DNA of 64,000 bases from Turbatrix aceti (taxonomy: Eukaryota > Nematoda > Chromadorea > Rhabditida > Panagrolaimidae): the NCBI GenBank assembly GCA_963969345.1, contig OZ017768.1, positions 1,426,001 through 1,490,000 on the forward strand, read 5' to 3'. The translations under genes were made by a program, and so were the position numbers. Of the stretch, positions 1 through 11,104 are shown piece by piece (within the stretch, counting starts at the first letter, position 1; each line of letters starts with the position of its first letter). The notes beneath the pieces are model-generated. The model made no database searches, was not told where the DNA came from, and was given only the letters and a program-made list of their open reading frames with translations.

Positions 1-86
1 TTGGTGCTTTCATCGAAGTAGTACGTCGAAGTGGGTAGCAAGAGACCGACGACTAGAATCAGACGAAGGGTCAGAGACGTCGACAT
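1..86 (-). CDS. DUF19 family gene, first exon only (cut by window edge)
   Basis: The ATG at 86-84 and following codons are nearly identical to the first exons at 1351 and 3614: an N-terminal hydrophobic signal peptide with the run LILVVGLLLP, then TYYFDEST. The rest of the gene lies off the left end. It is a third copy of the tandem DUF19 array described below, with the same upstream sequence. Its completeness cannot be judged. Function is unknown; the family is secreted or surface-anchored and nematode-restricted. Confidence 0.7.
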   Translation of the reverse strand, partial: MSTSLTLRLILVVGLLLPTSTYYFDEST

Positions 87-610
87 AGCGACAGGCGCAG
101 TAGTTGTATGTTTGTGATAGCTGAATTGATTTCCAAGCAGGTGGTAATGCTGATTTCAAGTCATTTTTCATAAACGTTGAAAAAGTTCTGCGGTTCGCAC
201 GTACCTTTCTGTAGGGTGGCGCAATCCTCCGGGAGGTTATCCCCGGGAATTTCGGGGATTTCCCAGGGGATATCACCCTTTCGCATACTCCAGTACCTTA
301 GTTTGACAATTTAAAAAGGGTAGTTCGAACCCTGATCATACAAACATTACTATCGAATTCGTTTATTCAGTGTTTTCTTATCATTGAATTGTACCATTAA
401 ATTTGTCTCAAAAAAAGTGTCATGGAAACAAAATTACGTTTTTTTTAAATTTTGATCCCTAAATTTCCAGAGGATATCCTCCGTGTCGCCCCCAAAAAAT
501 CACCAATGACAAATTCCAATATTTATTCCAGTAATTACGATACATTAGATCGGGTTTGTTTGCAGACGCCGGATTAGTAGTCAGAGTAGTCGGGTCCTTG
601 ATCCTGGTCT

Positions 611-1351
611 TCAAAGCCACATTCCAAAAACACTGATGATGCTGACGATGCAAAAGCCTAGAGCTGTGAAGGTGAAGCACGGGCCACCACTTACATCACA
701 ATCCGTGGCTTTGTATTTTTCCAAAATAAGATACCGAAATTTCAAGTTGTCCCATGCAGTCTTGTGCCCATTATTCACACATTGATCTATCTCTTCTTTG
801 ATACACCTGACTAAGGTTTTGCTATATCTGAAAAGTATTGATAATATTAGTTTTTTAAAAAGCAAAATGCTTACATGCATTGTTCCTCTTTATTACGGGG
901 ATTTTTATAGATACAGGTGTCATCTTGAACTTTTGACAAAACGCATTCAAGATCGGTATAGAATGTCTGATCACATTTAGTAAATATGGCAACACATTCG
1001 TCTAAAAGCTTGTTGATGTTCTGAATGTCTATCGGCATGTTACAATCAGGCAATGATTTCAGGCATACTTGAATCCTGTTGCATTCGCTTTAAAAATTTA
1101 GTTTTAACTTATTTTTAAAATCAAACAACTTACTTGCGTGTATGCTCAACAAATAAGTTATCAATATACATTGGAAACTGGGGTTCACAGGTTTTCAGCT
1201 GTTCGCTTGTACAGTCGAGTTTTCTTTTGACGCGTAGATGAATGGCATTCAGGATAGGGTCGTTTTTGGTGCTTTCATCGAAGTAGTACGTCGAAGTGGG
1301 TAGCAAGAGACCGACGACTAGAATCAGACGAAGGGTCAGAGACGTCGACAT
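611..1351 (-). CDS. DUF19 (T20D4.11-like) secreted, probably GPI-anchored protein, copy A
   Basis: Three exons, 1351-1134, 1087-875 and 827-611, joined by GT-AG introns of 46 and 47 nt, give a 215-residue protein. Residues 1-20 form a signal peptide. The mature part is Cys-rich with the DUF19 pattern (CNRIQVCLKSLPDC, then LDECVAIFTKC, LECVLSKV and a C-terminal WDNLKFRY segment). The tail is CDVSGG followed by about 20 hydrophobic residues ending at the stop, which looks like a GPI-attachment signal with an SGG-type omega site. DUF19 is a nematode-restricted family of unknown biochemical role. It is one unit of a tandem array with copies B and C. The family call is from memory of the pattern; the splice model is firm because the frame closes and is conserved in copy B. 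Confidence 0.82.
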
Positions 1352-2033
1352 AGCGACAGGCGCAGTAGTTGTCTGTTTGTGATAGCTGAATGGATTTCCC
1401 AGCAGGTGGTAATGCTGATTTCAAGTCAAACGCTGAAAAAGTTCTGCGGTTTGCACGTACCTTTTTGTAGGGTGGCGCAATACCCCGGGAGGTTATCCCC
1501 GGGAATTTCGGGGATTTCCCAGGGGATATCATGATGCACCCTTTCGCATACTCCAGTACCTTAGTTTAACAATTTAAAAAGGGTAGTTCGAACCCTGATC
1601 ATACAAACATTACTATCAAATTCGTTTATTCAGTGTTTTCTTATCATTGAATTGTACTATTAAATTTGTCTCAAAAAAAGTGTCATGGAAACAAAATTAC
1701 GTTTTTTTTTTAAATTTTGATCCCTAAATTTCCAGAAGATATCCTCCGTGTCGCCACTCTGCTTTTCTGTTCTGGCATTTACGCGTATCTTGTATGACAT
1801 TTTATCTCTCAAAATTTTGCGATGAACAATTATGCACGAGTAAGAGTAATAAATCGACGTGAACCCACAAAAAATGACCACCGGCTGTCCAGCCACGGTA
1901 AGAAAAATATGACCCAAAAAATCACCAATGACAAATTCCAATATTTATTCCAGTAATTACGATACATAAGATCGGGTTTGTTTGCAGACGCCGGATTAGT
2001 AGTCAGAGTAGTCGGGTCCTTGATCCTGGTACT

Positions 2034-3614
2034 TCAAAGCCAAATTCCAAAAACACTGATGATGCTGACGATGCAAAAGCCTAGAGCTGTGAATGTGAAG
2101 CGCGGGCCACCACTTACATCGCAATCCGTGCCTTTGAATTTTTCAGAGATAATAAACCGATCTTTGAAGTTGTCCCATGCAGTCGTCCCACATTGATCTG
2201 CCTCTAGTTTCATACAATAGAGAAAGTTATTGCTATAACTGAAAAGTATTGATGATACCTTATTTTGGAAAACAAAAAACTTACATGCATTGTTCAGTAT
2301 TATTACGGGGATGTTGATATTCACAGGTGCTGCCGCTTACTTTTGTCAGAACGCATTCAATATCTTTCTTGCGTGCCTCATCTTGCGACTTACAATATTT
2401 GTCAATACATTGGTCTATAATCGTTATCAAATAATCCATGTTTGCCATTTGTATGTTACAATGAGATAATCCTTTCAGGCACGATGTCATGGTCATGCAC
2501 GCGCTGCAAAAATTTAGTTGAAGAGAAGGTCTACGAGAAAATTTTAAAACAATAGGAAAAGTCCAATACAGCATTTTTACTATTTAAAATGTTCTGAGCC
2601 CCTGGATTTATTTTAAAATTAAAACAAATCCACAATATTTTTATTCTGAAAACTTCGAAGAAGATTCGAAGTGTTTTTTTTTTATAAAAATTGGTCCCGC
2701 ACGCTCCGTAATAATAGGCAAAATTTAAAAAAAAAATACAAAGGAAAACCAATTGTAAGAACGTTCACCATATGAGCATTTTGCCATACAGAATACACTC
2801 CATAGGAACGCTCACCATATCGGGGGTTCTCTATACGGATCGTTTATCATACACGCGCTTCACCATTTCATTAACAAAGTAATTTTTGTAGAGCAAATTG
2901 AAGGTCGTCAGCTTTAGCGCGCACGAAAACACGACGCACGAAAAGTCTCTCTTTCGTGCGTCACTGGCCGCACAAAATCGCTTTTCTGATCAGTTGATTT
3001 TTCACTAGTGGCAAATAAATGCTACCACCTATACTAAATCGCCGTTTTTTTGCCCGAAAATAAAAGAAAGGTTTGCATCGTTTTTTAATTGACTGACCAA
3101 CTGAAGAATGGTTTGGCTTGTGTCGGTTGATCAGTTGCGCCCGTTGCCGCAACTTGCCGGCACTATCTGATAAAAAAAACATCAGAATATAATTTGTATG
3201 CCGAAATTGTAAAAACGCTGTGTTGGAGTGGAGCTCTTTTAAGAGCACTGTGTTGAAGCTGTTTGCCGAAATTGTAAAACTTTTAAACTTTTCTTTTTTC
3301 TTTTTATTTATTTACTGTTCTTCTTATAATATCTAAATAAAGGACGTGTACCTTCGTTAAACTTTTATTCAAAATCAAACAACTTACTTGCATGTTTTAT
3401 CGTACACAGTCCGCGCATCAGTGCGATCTATTGTTGGAAACTGGGGTTGACAGGTCTTCAGCTCATCGCTTGTACAGTCGAATTTTCTTTTGACACGGAG
3501 ATGAATGGCATTCAGGATAGGGTCGTTTTTGGTGCTTTCATCGAAGTAGTACGTCGAAGTGGGTAGCAAGAGACCGACGACTAGAATCAGACGAAGGGTC
3601 AGAGACGTCGACAT
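2034..3614 (-). CDS. DUF19 (T20D4.11-like) secreted, probably GPI-anchored protein, copy B
   Basis: Exons 3614-3388, 2503-2285 and 2238-2034 total 651 nt and encode 216 residues. Exon 1 carries the same signal peptide and a sequence close to copy A with a changed end (TIDRTDARTVYDKTCK). Exons 2 and 3 align residue by residue with copy A, including the Cys pattern and the C-terminal CDVSGG plus hydrophobic tail expected for a GPI anchor. The first intron is 884 nt instead of 46 nt because it holds a dispersed repeat (2755-3178). The exon 1 to exon 2 join is inferred from matching phase and order; no other exon 1 is available for exon 2. An alternative is that the 3614 exon belongs to another transcript, but the closed frame argues against it. 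Confidence 0.75.
2755..3178 (-). repeat. Dispersed repeat R1, copy inside a DUF19 intron
   Basis: About 420 bp matching, in inverse orientation, the copy at 44324-44760. Shared marks are the end GCCGGCACTATCT (reverse complement AGATAGTGCCGGC), long identical runs around 2960-3100, and short repeated CACCATAT words near 2770-2870. No coding capacity beyond short reading frames, no obvious terminal inverted repeats. Probably a non-autonomous mobile element. Confidence 0.75.
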
Positions 3615-3974
3615 AGCGACAGGCGCAGTAGTTGTCTGTTTGTGATAGCTGAATGGATTTCCCAGCAGGTGGTAATGCTGATTTCAAGTCATTTTTTCTG
3701 GAAGTTGAAAAGTTTGCACTGTATGCACGTAGGAGCTTGAAAGGTTTGTTCCGCAGCATGCTCCCGCTAGAGCCACTGCGTTTTTTTCAGACACTAAACC
3801 CAGAAAAGCGTTGCCATAATAAATGATTTCTGAACGGCCATCTAAAAAACCGAAACAAATATGCCCCAACAATATGCCTGCTCTATCTATAATCTTTTTA
3901 TAAACTGTCTTGTTTCTGGGAACGAAATTACAAATAAATGTTCTATCAAGTCCTCTAACTTTGCTTGCCTGTTT

Positions 3975-4009
<35 letters not shown>

Positions 4010-4312
4010 CTAATAGCAGTTACGAAACATGGAAGCAGCCTGTTTCCTAACTGCTTCCAAATCCGAAATGATTATGAAATTGAACATTTGCTCAAATAAA
4101 TCCAACCTTCATCTCACAATAAATAAATACGATAAATAAATATGTATGTAAAAAAAGTAAAAGTATGTCAAAACCTAGCGACAATCTCCTTCGATCTTCA
4201 TCCTTAGAAAATGTTTTTCTGGATAAGTACAGCAGGTGTCTCAATATAAATAATTTTCATGAGATTATTAGTCAAGAAAAATCCTAACAAAAAAATTTAT
4301 TTTGCTCATAAA
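3615..4312. other. Non-coding stretch with a long T tract
   Basis: No gene seen. Apart from duplicated DUF19 upstream sequence up to about 3695, it holds a 33-nt T run and just after it an imperfect hairpin near 4031-4058 with GGAAGCAG and CTGCTTCC arms. The rest is AT-rich. Confidence 0.6.
3977..4009. repeat. Homopolymer T(33)
   Basis: Uninterrupted run of T after GTTTCC. Read on the minus strand it is an A tract. Length may be affected by sequencing. Confidence 0.95.
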
Positions 4313-5272
4313 TCAAGAAGATCTCTTGACTCCTCCACTTTCACACGCAGCTTTCAGGTTCTTTGTGATCCATTTTCCGTCGATGGCATTGTTCATGCCA
4401 AGGTAAGAAAATTCCGGTAAAGGACCGCGGATAAAGCTGCACGGCACAGAGGCTTTGAGGTTATGTTCTTCAGCAAGACAGACGACACAGTTGTACGGTA
4501 TACGGTATCCAGTGTGTTCAAGTGCAGATTCCGCCTTAGGGGGAAAAGGTGTGTGCCGAAGTGCGTGGATGCCGGCTAGAAGTGTTGTGGCATGGGTTAC
4601 GATGATCACGTTGCCGCAAGTCAAAGTCTCGAGCAGAGAAGGCAGGGCACGCTGAACTCGATGATAAAAATCGTCCGTGGATTCGTGGCCAGGTATGAGT
4701 TCGTCGATGCGATCTGTTCGTAGCAGAGGAACGTAACTAAAAAAATTGAAAATATAGAAGGTGTACTACAGTAATCAGACTAACCTTGCATCGACAGAAA
4801 CCCCACTTTTTTTGAGGTCAACAACAGAAACAAAAGCCGGAGGACGGTGATACATCCCGGCGTAGTCAAAAAAAGTAGGTTCAATCCTGAGTGCCAGCTT
4901 GAGCCCGGTGCCCCGGATAACCGCGGCTGCTGTCTGAACGCATCTCAGCGCCGGTGAGCAGTAGACCGCGGCAATCGGAAGCAAATCGTTCTGCCTGAAT
5001 CCCCGACCGATGACTTCACTCATCAGTCGGCCCATCTCGGTAATTGGTGGATCATCGACGTAGTCACCGATGCCGCCGGGTCGCTGGAGGAGTTCGAGGG
5101 GCAGGTTGAGGTCGTTGGGCGCGTATTCACCTGCATCGGTAAAGTTGGCGTTGAGCCACTCGGGAAAGACACGATCTACACGCTCGGCAGATCGAATCAG
5201 GATGACGAGACGCCGATCACGAAGTTGTTTGGGAAGACGATCGAAGGAAGCAGCCTTCATTGTTGTTTGCAC
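4313..5272 (-). CDS. UBASH3/TULA-like histidine phosphatase homologue lacking the nucleophilic His
   Basis: Two exons, 5272-4785 and 4736-4313, joined by a 48-nt intron give about 303 residues covering only a phosphoglycerate-mutase-fold domain. UBASH3/Sts/ecdysteroid-phosphate phosphatases start this domain with R-H-G-E-R-V-D, the His being the phospho-acceptor. Here residues 27-33 read RSAERVD, so the His is Ser28. Other family marks are kept: DRVFPEWL, PGHESTDDF, SPALRCVQTA and the second active-site His (VTHATTL, His211). The N-terminal UBA and SH3 domains of vertebrate TULA are absent, as in other invertebrate single-domain members. It is most likely a pseudo-phosphatase that may still bind phospho-ligands. 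Family assignment is confident; loss of activity is inference. Confidence 0.85.
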
Positions 5273-5500
5273 TGACGATTTTGTTGAGGGATTGGTAGGG
5301 AGGATAAAGAGAAAAGTGATAAAAATGAAAATCCAGTCAATGCCAATGATTAGTTCACATGATTAAGATTTTGCAAATTTTTGCGAATAAATAAAATTTG
5401 AAAAATAAGCGTGCAGAAACCAGCGTATCAAAACATCGCATGTTGCGCGCATTTTTGTAGTCTGAATAGAATATCAAATATACAGAATTTACCAAGTGAA

Positions 5501-6526
5501 TTACCAATTATCGCGAAATTGCCGAAAATAAACATCCGTTTCACGTTTGAGTTTTCTTAATTTTTGATCATTGCTTGCAATTTCCGGCGCCACAATATTG
5601 AAAACCATTCTGTCGTTCAGTGTCTTTTTAGCTTTCAATGCAGCTTGTGTAACGGAATAGGCCACAATCATAACCGTAATAAAAACAGCCGAAAAAAGTT
5701 GTCGAATATGCTTTGCCTCAGAATTTAGGTTGTGCAATCGAATGGCAGTGGTTGCTATTGATCCAATAAGCAACGCAATATTTGATGCGATAAGAAAAGG
5801 TGTACCGAGGATGATTGTTCTCAGGTTTTCGGATATCTAGAATGTCAAATTTATTTTAAATTAGAATTCGAATTAGGACAGACTTGATAACGGTGAGTAA
5901 GAATAATCGATGAGTTCGATTTTAGCTTTTGCATTCGTTTATTGACGTCAAACAAGATCTTCATGCCCTTAAAAAAATTTTAGTGAGCTCATAAAAATAT
6001 GTACACATGTAAGTTTAAAATAACCTACAACCAAAATAACCAAATGTATAAGCAGAAATAGCAAAAGTGTAAAAACAGCCCGATAATCTCTAAAACCCAA
6101 CAGTGATCCAGAAAACCAAGTCCATGCAATAATGTGCATGGTAACGGGAAAAATAAATGCCCAATGATAAGTAATGTTTTCGTAAGATTTATATTTAATT
6201 GTTGCGACAAATCTTTCAACGACCAAAACCTGGATACATGCAAATAAAAATGCAAACACACGTGGATAAATTTGTGATGTCAGAATATCGAAAAAAATGT
6301 GGGATGCAAACTGCTCTTCAATAAAAACAGCTCCAACATTCAGAATAACAGTAATAATGATGCCGACTTGCACAGTCAAGTGTTGAGCGACAAAAATGAC
6401 CCAGAAGTTGATGTGAACCCGATGGCGAAGTCGTGGCAGGGAAAGCAGGGGTTTGATGAAAACAAGTTGGAGTATGACGGAAACAATTACGTTGTAGATA
6501 TTTGTCAGTTGGCTTAAATCTGTCAT
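5501..6526 (-). CDS. Serpentine chemoreceptor (Sra-superfamily, Srab/Sre-like)
   Basis: Exons 6526-6029, 5967-5884 and 5836-5501 (all phase 0) give 305 residues with seven hydrophobic segments. The third-segment motif VERFVATIKYKSYE and the LTHRYQISENLR stretch before segment 6 resemble the ER...A...YE and S.RFQ..EN motifs of nematode Sra-superfamily receptors (Sra, Srab, Sre). Such proteins act as plasma-membrane chemosensory GPCRs in ciliated neurons. The first donor is GTAGGT; without that intron the frame stops at 5970. Which subclass is uncertain. The gene lies 228 bp upstream of the pseudo-phosphatase on the same strand. Confidence 0.75.
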
Positions 6527-7165
6527 TTTGAAAGTTCTGTGAATATTTTAATATAAAATGTAAATATTTAATTAATATTAAAGCAAAACAAATAGGAAAC
6601 TCCAGTCAGAGAAAACAGATTACGTTCTATAAGAAGCATAATTATTGCCGTACACACAAATATCATTTTTAAGATTAATTGTCAGCCATCCGGTAAAATT
6701 AGACTATCATTTTCACCATGAGCCAACACAAACAACGTTAACGACACTTGAACGACAAAGAAGACGTAGGCTATAAAGAGTAAATTTTTTTTGTAACTTT
6801 AAAAAAATTAACAAAAAAGACATTTTTTGAATTGAATTCATTTTCGGAAAAATATTTATATATACATACTATACAATTTTGGATTAGGATGACATATTTG
6901 ACCAAAACATTTTTTAGGTATCTGGAACCAAAAATCTTTCTTTGGGATAAGTGAATGATTATTACAGATTGTTACCGAGCATTTGATTGCTTTGATTTTG
7001 TGCCTTGTTCTAAATTCGATCAACCCCCAAAAATGCTCGAACTCATAGACATTTTCAACAGCAACATTGGTTACATCCAAAATGTATATGAAACACAAAC
7101 GCAGTTAAAAAACCAAACAAGAGATCAAAAACAGTATCGCCATTACACAAAAAAAAACAAGGTGA
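6527..7165. other. AT-rich intergenic region
   Basis: No gene, RNA or repeat recognised. Short reading frames on both strands have no codon bias or homology that I can see. Confidence 0.6.
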
Positions 7166-9003
7166 TTAGAATGCTCCCTGCTGTAGGCGTCTCATTCGCC
7201 GAGTATTACGATCGTTGTCGCGTATCTTCTTCTCCATATCAGCTTCGGTGAGTTTGGTAAAGTGCGGCGCAAAGGATTCAAGGTCACCATCGGCACGCAC
7301 CGGATGGACATCCGAGACGGGTGGCAGCTGAAGGTCGTGGTGGGCGAAGGTTCGACGGTAGTACGCGATTTGTCCTCGGATGCTGCACGCTATGGCACCG
7401 GGAAACTCGGAAGCTAGTCCCATGTCGACGCAGAGGCGCTTGGCGAAGTCTTCGGGGGTCATCTAAAAAATGAGTTTTACAAAAATTCGTGATGTCAGGT
7501 TTTAACGAAGAAATTAGGCAAAAAATAAAAAAAAATGACGTCATTTACGATACAAAAGGTCCGAAAACGTAAAAAAATGAAAGCAATAAAGGCGTGCGCA
7601 TTTTCTTGAGTTTCGACGCGAAAAATATTTGAAGTGCAAATCCCGCCACGATTTTGATAAAAAACAGTAAAAAAATATTTTTATTTACTTTCTTCTAGAA
7701 AATGCCTTTTCATAGTTTTTTTGCCGTAAAATCATATTGTTTGCCGTTCCCGACCCCAACTCACCGTATCCTCGCTGATATCCCACTCAAAGGTATCCGA
7801 AAAATTTTCGTTCTGCACGTTGATGTTGAGTTTGATGTTTGCCCTCTGATCCGACGATTCCTCGATCGGGAGCAGCTGTTCGAAGGATTCAATCTGCTGT
7901 CTGATAGCCGACGCAATGATGGGCACCCCGATTGCCGAGCTGATGTCCAGATCTTCGCAGAAGACTTCTGCGACCATTTCGGGTGTCATGAGGGCTTCGT
8001 TTCGGTTGTAGCAAAAAGTGTCACGCAACTTGACGCCCTCAATGTCAAGATCCAACTTGATGGGGACGAGTTCCTCTTCGATGGCTGCATTCGTCTGCAG
8101 CTTGGCGAGGTATTCGGGGTCCAGGCAGTTGAACATGTGCTCCCGGCCTCGGAGACGACCTTTTCCGTAGGAGATCGGCGAAGCAGTGGGCACGACGCCG
8201 TCTACTTGCATGCTTTCTGCGAGCTGAAATCAAAAAAAAATATTTTCGTAATATTATCGTAAAGAAAAGTACAAAACACATTTTTAGGCCTAAAAAAAGA
8301 ATAAAGTGAAAAAATATCGTACAACTACACAAAATAAAATTTAGACCAAAAAAAACTAAATCAGGTCTCAAAATATTATTGTGCCAACAATAAAATCAAA
8401 TTTTTGGCTCTAAATTGTCATCAAAACCTCTATTAGCCTAAAAAACTAAACAATAAAAAAAATTAAGACATAAAACTACCGTAAACTAACATAACATCAA
8501 ATTTTTTTAAAGCTAGCAAAAAAATATTATAATACCCCAAAAATGCCGTAAAAAATAAAAATACAAGTTCACGCCAAACAATATCGAAAAAAACGTACCC
8601 AAGTCGGAATACCATGCGCAATCCTCGATTTGTGATAGTGGGCCGTGTTCGAGCTCGAGTCCTGCCTCAGAGGCGTGCCAGGACCAGCACCCGGCGCGGT
8701 CGACGGCAGTTTGACGCCCGTACCTCGGTATTTTTCGTCGCTGCCGGTGAAAATCTCGTCTACTTCGTCGCAGCGTACGAGCATGACGTTGGACGAGAGC
8801 GTGGCCACGCCACCTGCGAGTTCGTGGAGGGTCTTCTTCTCATCCGGAGTCGCAGTTCGACGCCACATGTTTGGGTAGTGCTTATAGAGTTTGCCGCGAT
8901 GGCATTTGAGGTAGTTGCCTACCTCGGCGCCGATGTAGTACCGCTCGCCATTGAGGGTGTAGGCTATGGGCTTCTTGCCGTAGGGAACTGGTGGAGGAGC
9001 CAT
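7166..9003 (-). CDS. snfc-5: SNF5/SMARCB1, core SWI/SNF (BAF) chromatin-remodelling subunit
   Basis: Exons 9003-8599, 8223-7765 and 7462-7166 give 386 residues, the usual SNF5 size. The N-terminal part (YGKKPIAYTLNGERYYIG, then NYLKCHRGKLYKHYP) is the SMARCB1 winged-helix DNA-binding region. Two tandem RPT repeats follow: IEGVKLRDTFCYNRNEALMT and INVQNENFSDTFEWDISE, each with the downstream helix (VAEVFCEDLDI; FAKRLCVDMGL). The end, FTKLTEADMEKKIRDNDRN, matches the conserved C-terminal helix. SNF5 anchors the SWI/SNF complex to the nucleosome acidic patch in the nucleus. The start was chosen at 9003 because a splice acceptor ends two bases before it, typical of trans-splicing; an upstream in-frame ATG at 9057 lies before that acceptor. 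Confidence 0.95.
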
Positions 9004-9005
9004 CG

Positions 9006-9013
9006 CTGAAAGG
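9006..9013 (-). other. Probable trans-splice acceptor of the SNF5 gene
   Basis: On the minus strand CCTTTCAG is followed by CG and the ATG. No upstream exon is visible, so a spliced leader is likely added here. Confidence 0.5.
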
Positions 9014-9414
9014 ATTTGAGCATAAAAATGAGGGTAAAAATTTTGGGGAACGTTCAAAACCCGGTAAAAAATTTTAAGCCGCTGTAAAATGCATTTCCCA
9101 GTCTAGAATCGCAAACTTAGATTGGAAAACGCCAAAAAACATTAATGAATCAATTAGAACAAAAAACAACAAGAAATATAAAACCCAAGAATAAAACAAG
9201 GACTTGAAAAGAAAAAGGAAAGAAGCGTTGGAAAAAAGAAAGCGCAACTCGCGCTTTTTCAACGCACACGCCTCTCGCCACGAAAATCCTCCCCCAGCGA
9301 ACAAATTTGACTGTTGAGTGTCATAAAAATCGTAAAATCATGCAATGTGGCTCATTTTTTCTGCTTTCGTTTATGGAATACGTTCGTCCTATCACGTTTA
9401 CAATAAAAAGCAAA
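9014..9414. other. Intergenic region between SNF5 and GST genes
   Basis: AT-rich, no gene recognised. It contains the 3' flank of the GST gene and the upstream region of SNF5. Confidence 0.5.
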
Positions 9415-10256
9415 TCAATCCCTCGCTAACAGCTCTTTCGGTGTATCAGGCTGATGAAAAGCGTCTGCAGCGACGAATTCGGGGATCTTGGCTAGATTTT
9501 CGTTGACAGCTTTGATCTTTGGATACTCAGACATGTCAAAGCCGTATCTGTAAAAACAATTCTTTGTTAACATTCTTTTCAACTCCAAAAATCCTACTTC
9601 CTGATAGCATTGTTGACTTGAGAAGGAATGACCGTATCAGCAAGGGTTACCTCATCGCCAAATGTGTATTTCCCCGAATATTTTTCCAACAACTTTTCCA
9701 AGCTATCAAATCCACGTCGAATGATGGATCGAGCGTATGCCGCCTGTGCGGTTTCATCGTCAGGGTGGACTGCCTGCAGGTTGCCTACATTTTGCAGGGG
9801 TTGGATGTTGCTTGACACCTGGATTTTTTTTGTAAATATGAAAAAAAAAATTATTGCCCTACATGGCTCGCCAGCGACCTGACAATAGCTCTTTCAGCCG
9901 GATCTTTCGGCAACAGTTTCTGTGTATTCGGAAATGCCTCCTCCAAATATTCGATAATTGCCAGACTTTCGGTAATGACAACTTTGTCGTTGACTACGAG
10001 GGTCGGAACGAGGGCGACCGGGTTCAGTGATCTGTAGTTTTCCGATCGCTGATCTGCTCGGACGTGGTTTACCGATACGTAAGTGTAGGGAATTTTTTTG
10101 ACGTTCAGGGCTGAAATTTTACTTTTAAAAAAATTTAAAAAAAATTTAAAATTAAAAAAAAATTTAAAAGAAGTTAAATTTACCGATTCTCACTCTCCAA
10201 GAGCAGGAGCTCCGCCACAAGTTGTGCAGCACAAGTTTTGGTACTTGTTCCGACAT
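9415..10256 (-). CDS. gst-42: Glutathione S-transferase zeta / maleylacetoacetate isomerase
   Basis: Four exons, 10256-10184, 10110-9863, 9818-9598 and 9547-9415, total 675 nt and encode 224 residues, the standard zeta GST length. The zeta signature SSCSWRVRIA lies at residues 15-24; the glutathione-contact segment VVITESLAIIEYLEE and the C-terminal helical domain (FGDEVTLADTVIPSQVNNAI) follow. The enzyme isomerises maleylacetoacetate to fumarylacetoacetate in cytosolic tyrosine breakdown, using glutathione. The last exon encodes MSEYPKIKAVNENLAKIPEF and ends ELLARD. The symbol is that of the C. elegans zeta enzyme and is given by family, not proven orthology. Confidence 0.92.
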
Positions 10257-10405
10257 TTTTTATCTCAAGTCTGGAAGTTTAAAAAAATTGATTTCTCGGA
10301 CACTACGTTAACTGACTGGGTGATAACTTATCGTAAAAATGAGACGCAAACATCGTTATCAAATCACGTGAATTGAACAAAATGCAAACTCGTCACAGGA
10401 TTGTA

Positions 10406-10611
10406 AATATGGACAAGGGAAACCCCCCTATCCAGTTCCAAAAATTGAAAATAATACAAACACATGCATTTCTGCACGGCTTGAATCAAATATCTACCTT
10501 GAAATAGATCAGGTAAAAACCGCTTGTAGAATCATTCAAACCGCTTATATTGAATCACCGAGTCAGTTCCTGTGTGTGCACAAAGAGAATGCAGAGAGCC
10601 TAGAGAAACTT
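10406..10611 (+). repeat. Dispersed repeat R2, copy 1
   Basis: About 205 bp, roughly 85-90% identical by eye and in the same orientation as 22203-22404. Conserved core words are GGAAACCCCC, TGCATTTCTGCACGGCTTG, ATCTACCTTGAAATAGATCA and two AAACCGCTT words. No reading frame. The two copies bracket the serpentine-receptor cluster. Confidence 0.8.
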
Positions 10612-11104
10612 ATTCGCGTCGTAGTTTTTTTTCTTTGTAAAAGTCGAAAGCGCGCGAATGTGTAGATATAGCTTTCTTCGCATCAAAAATAATGAGTACC
10701 TGTTATATTAAAAAAAATCTTTAATGAGCGAGGAAAGTTAATTAAACCGCTGGGAAAACTTGGCACAAAATTTGCGGGCCGCAAAAGCAGCCCTATTTAG
10801 TCAAAAAATTGTTTGTGTATAAATACAATTAATGTCAGTTTTTTGGTAACCATTCCTGCTAAAAAGGCATTTTTAGTCTCATTAGGGTCTCAATAGTCGC
10901 TATAAATATTTGTATGTTCCATCATGAAAAACAAGCCGGATCAACAAATTAACACATGTGACTTGCGAGGCGTACTTTTGTTTTTGTCAGTTAAGCAAGG
11001 TTTTTAAATGCCAGAAAAAGCTTGTTAGTGGCACAGTTGTTAGTTTTGCTTTCGGCGTGACACATATATTTACGAATTTTACTTACTATAATTATTCTGT
11101 TACG
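10612..11104. other. Upstream region of receptor paralogue 1
   Basis: AT-rich, no independent gene seen. It contains the upstream half of a 48-bp direct repeat that overlaps the start codon of the next gene. Confidence 0.5.

Larger units (their letters stand above)
1..3700. repeat. Tandem duplication array of DUF19 units
   Basis: Sequence 1-720 is repeated at about 1266-2130 in the same orientation. Each unit spans exon 1, the upstream region and the 3' end of the next gene, so the array arose by unequal exchange or tandem duplication. Copy 2 carries about 158 bp (1756-1913) absent from copy 1. A third, shorter match covers exon 1 and its near upstream region at 3530-3695. Identity over exon 1 is close to complete, which suggests recent duplication or gene conversion. 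Confidence 0.85.

Noticed and set aside
309..335. GGTAGTTCGAACCC word resembling a tRNA T-arm (also at 1580)
   Set aside because: Spacing and loop do not fit a T-arm and no cloverleaf surrounds it; the two copies are part of the DUF19 duplication.
2961..3248. Basic 45-residue open frame similar to one at 44340-44657
   Set aside because: Shared because both are copies of repeat R1; no start or conservation of amino acids beyond DNA identity.
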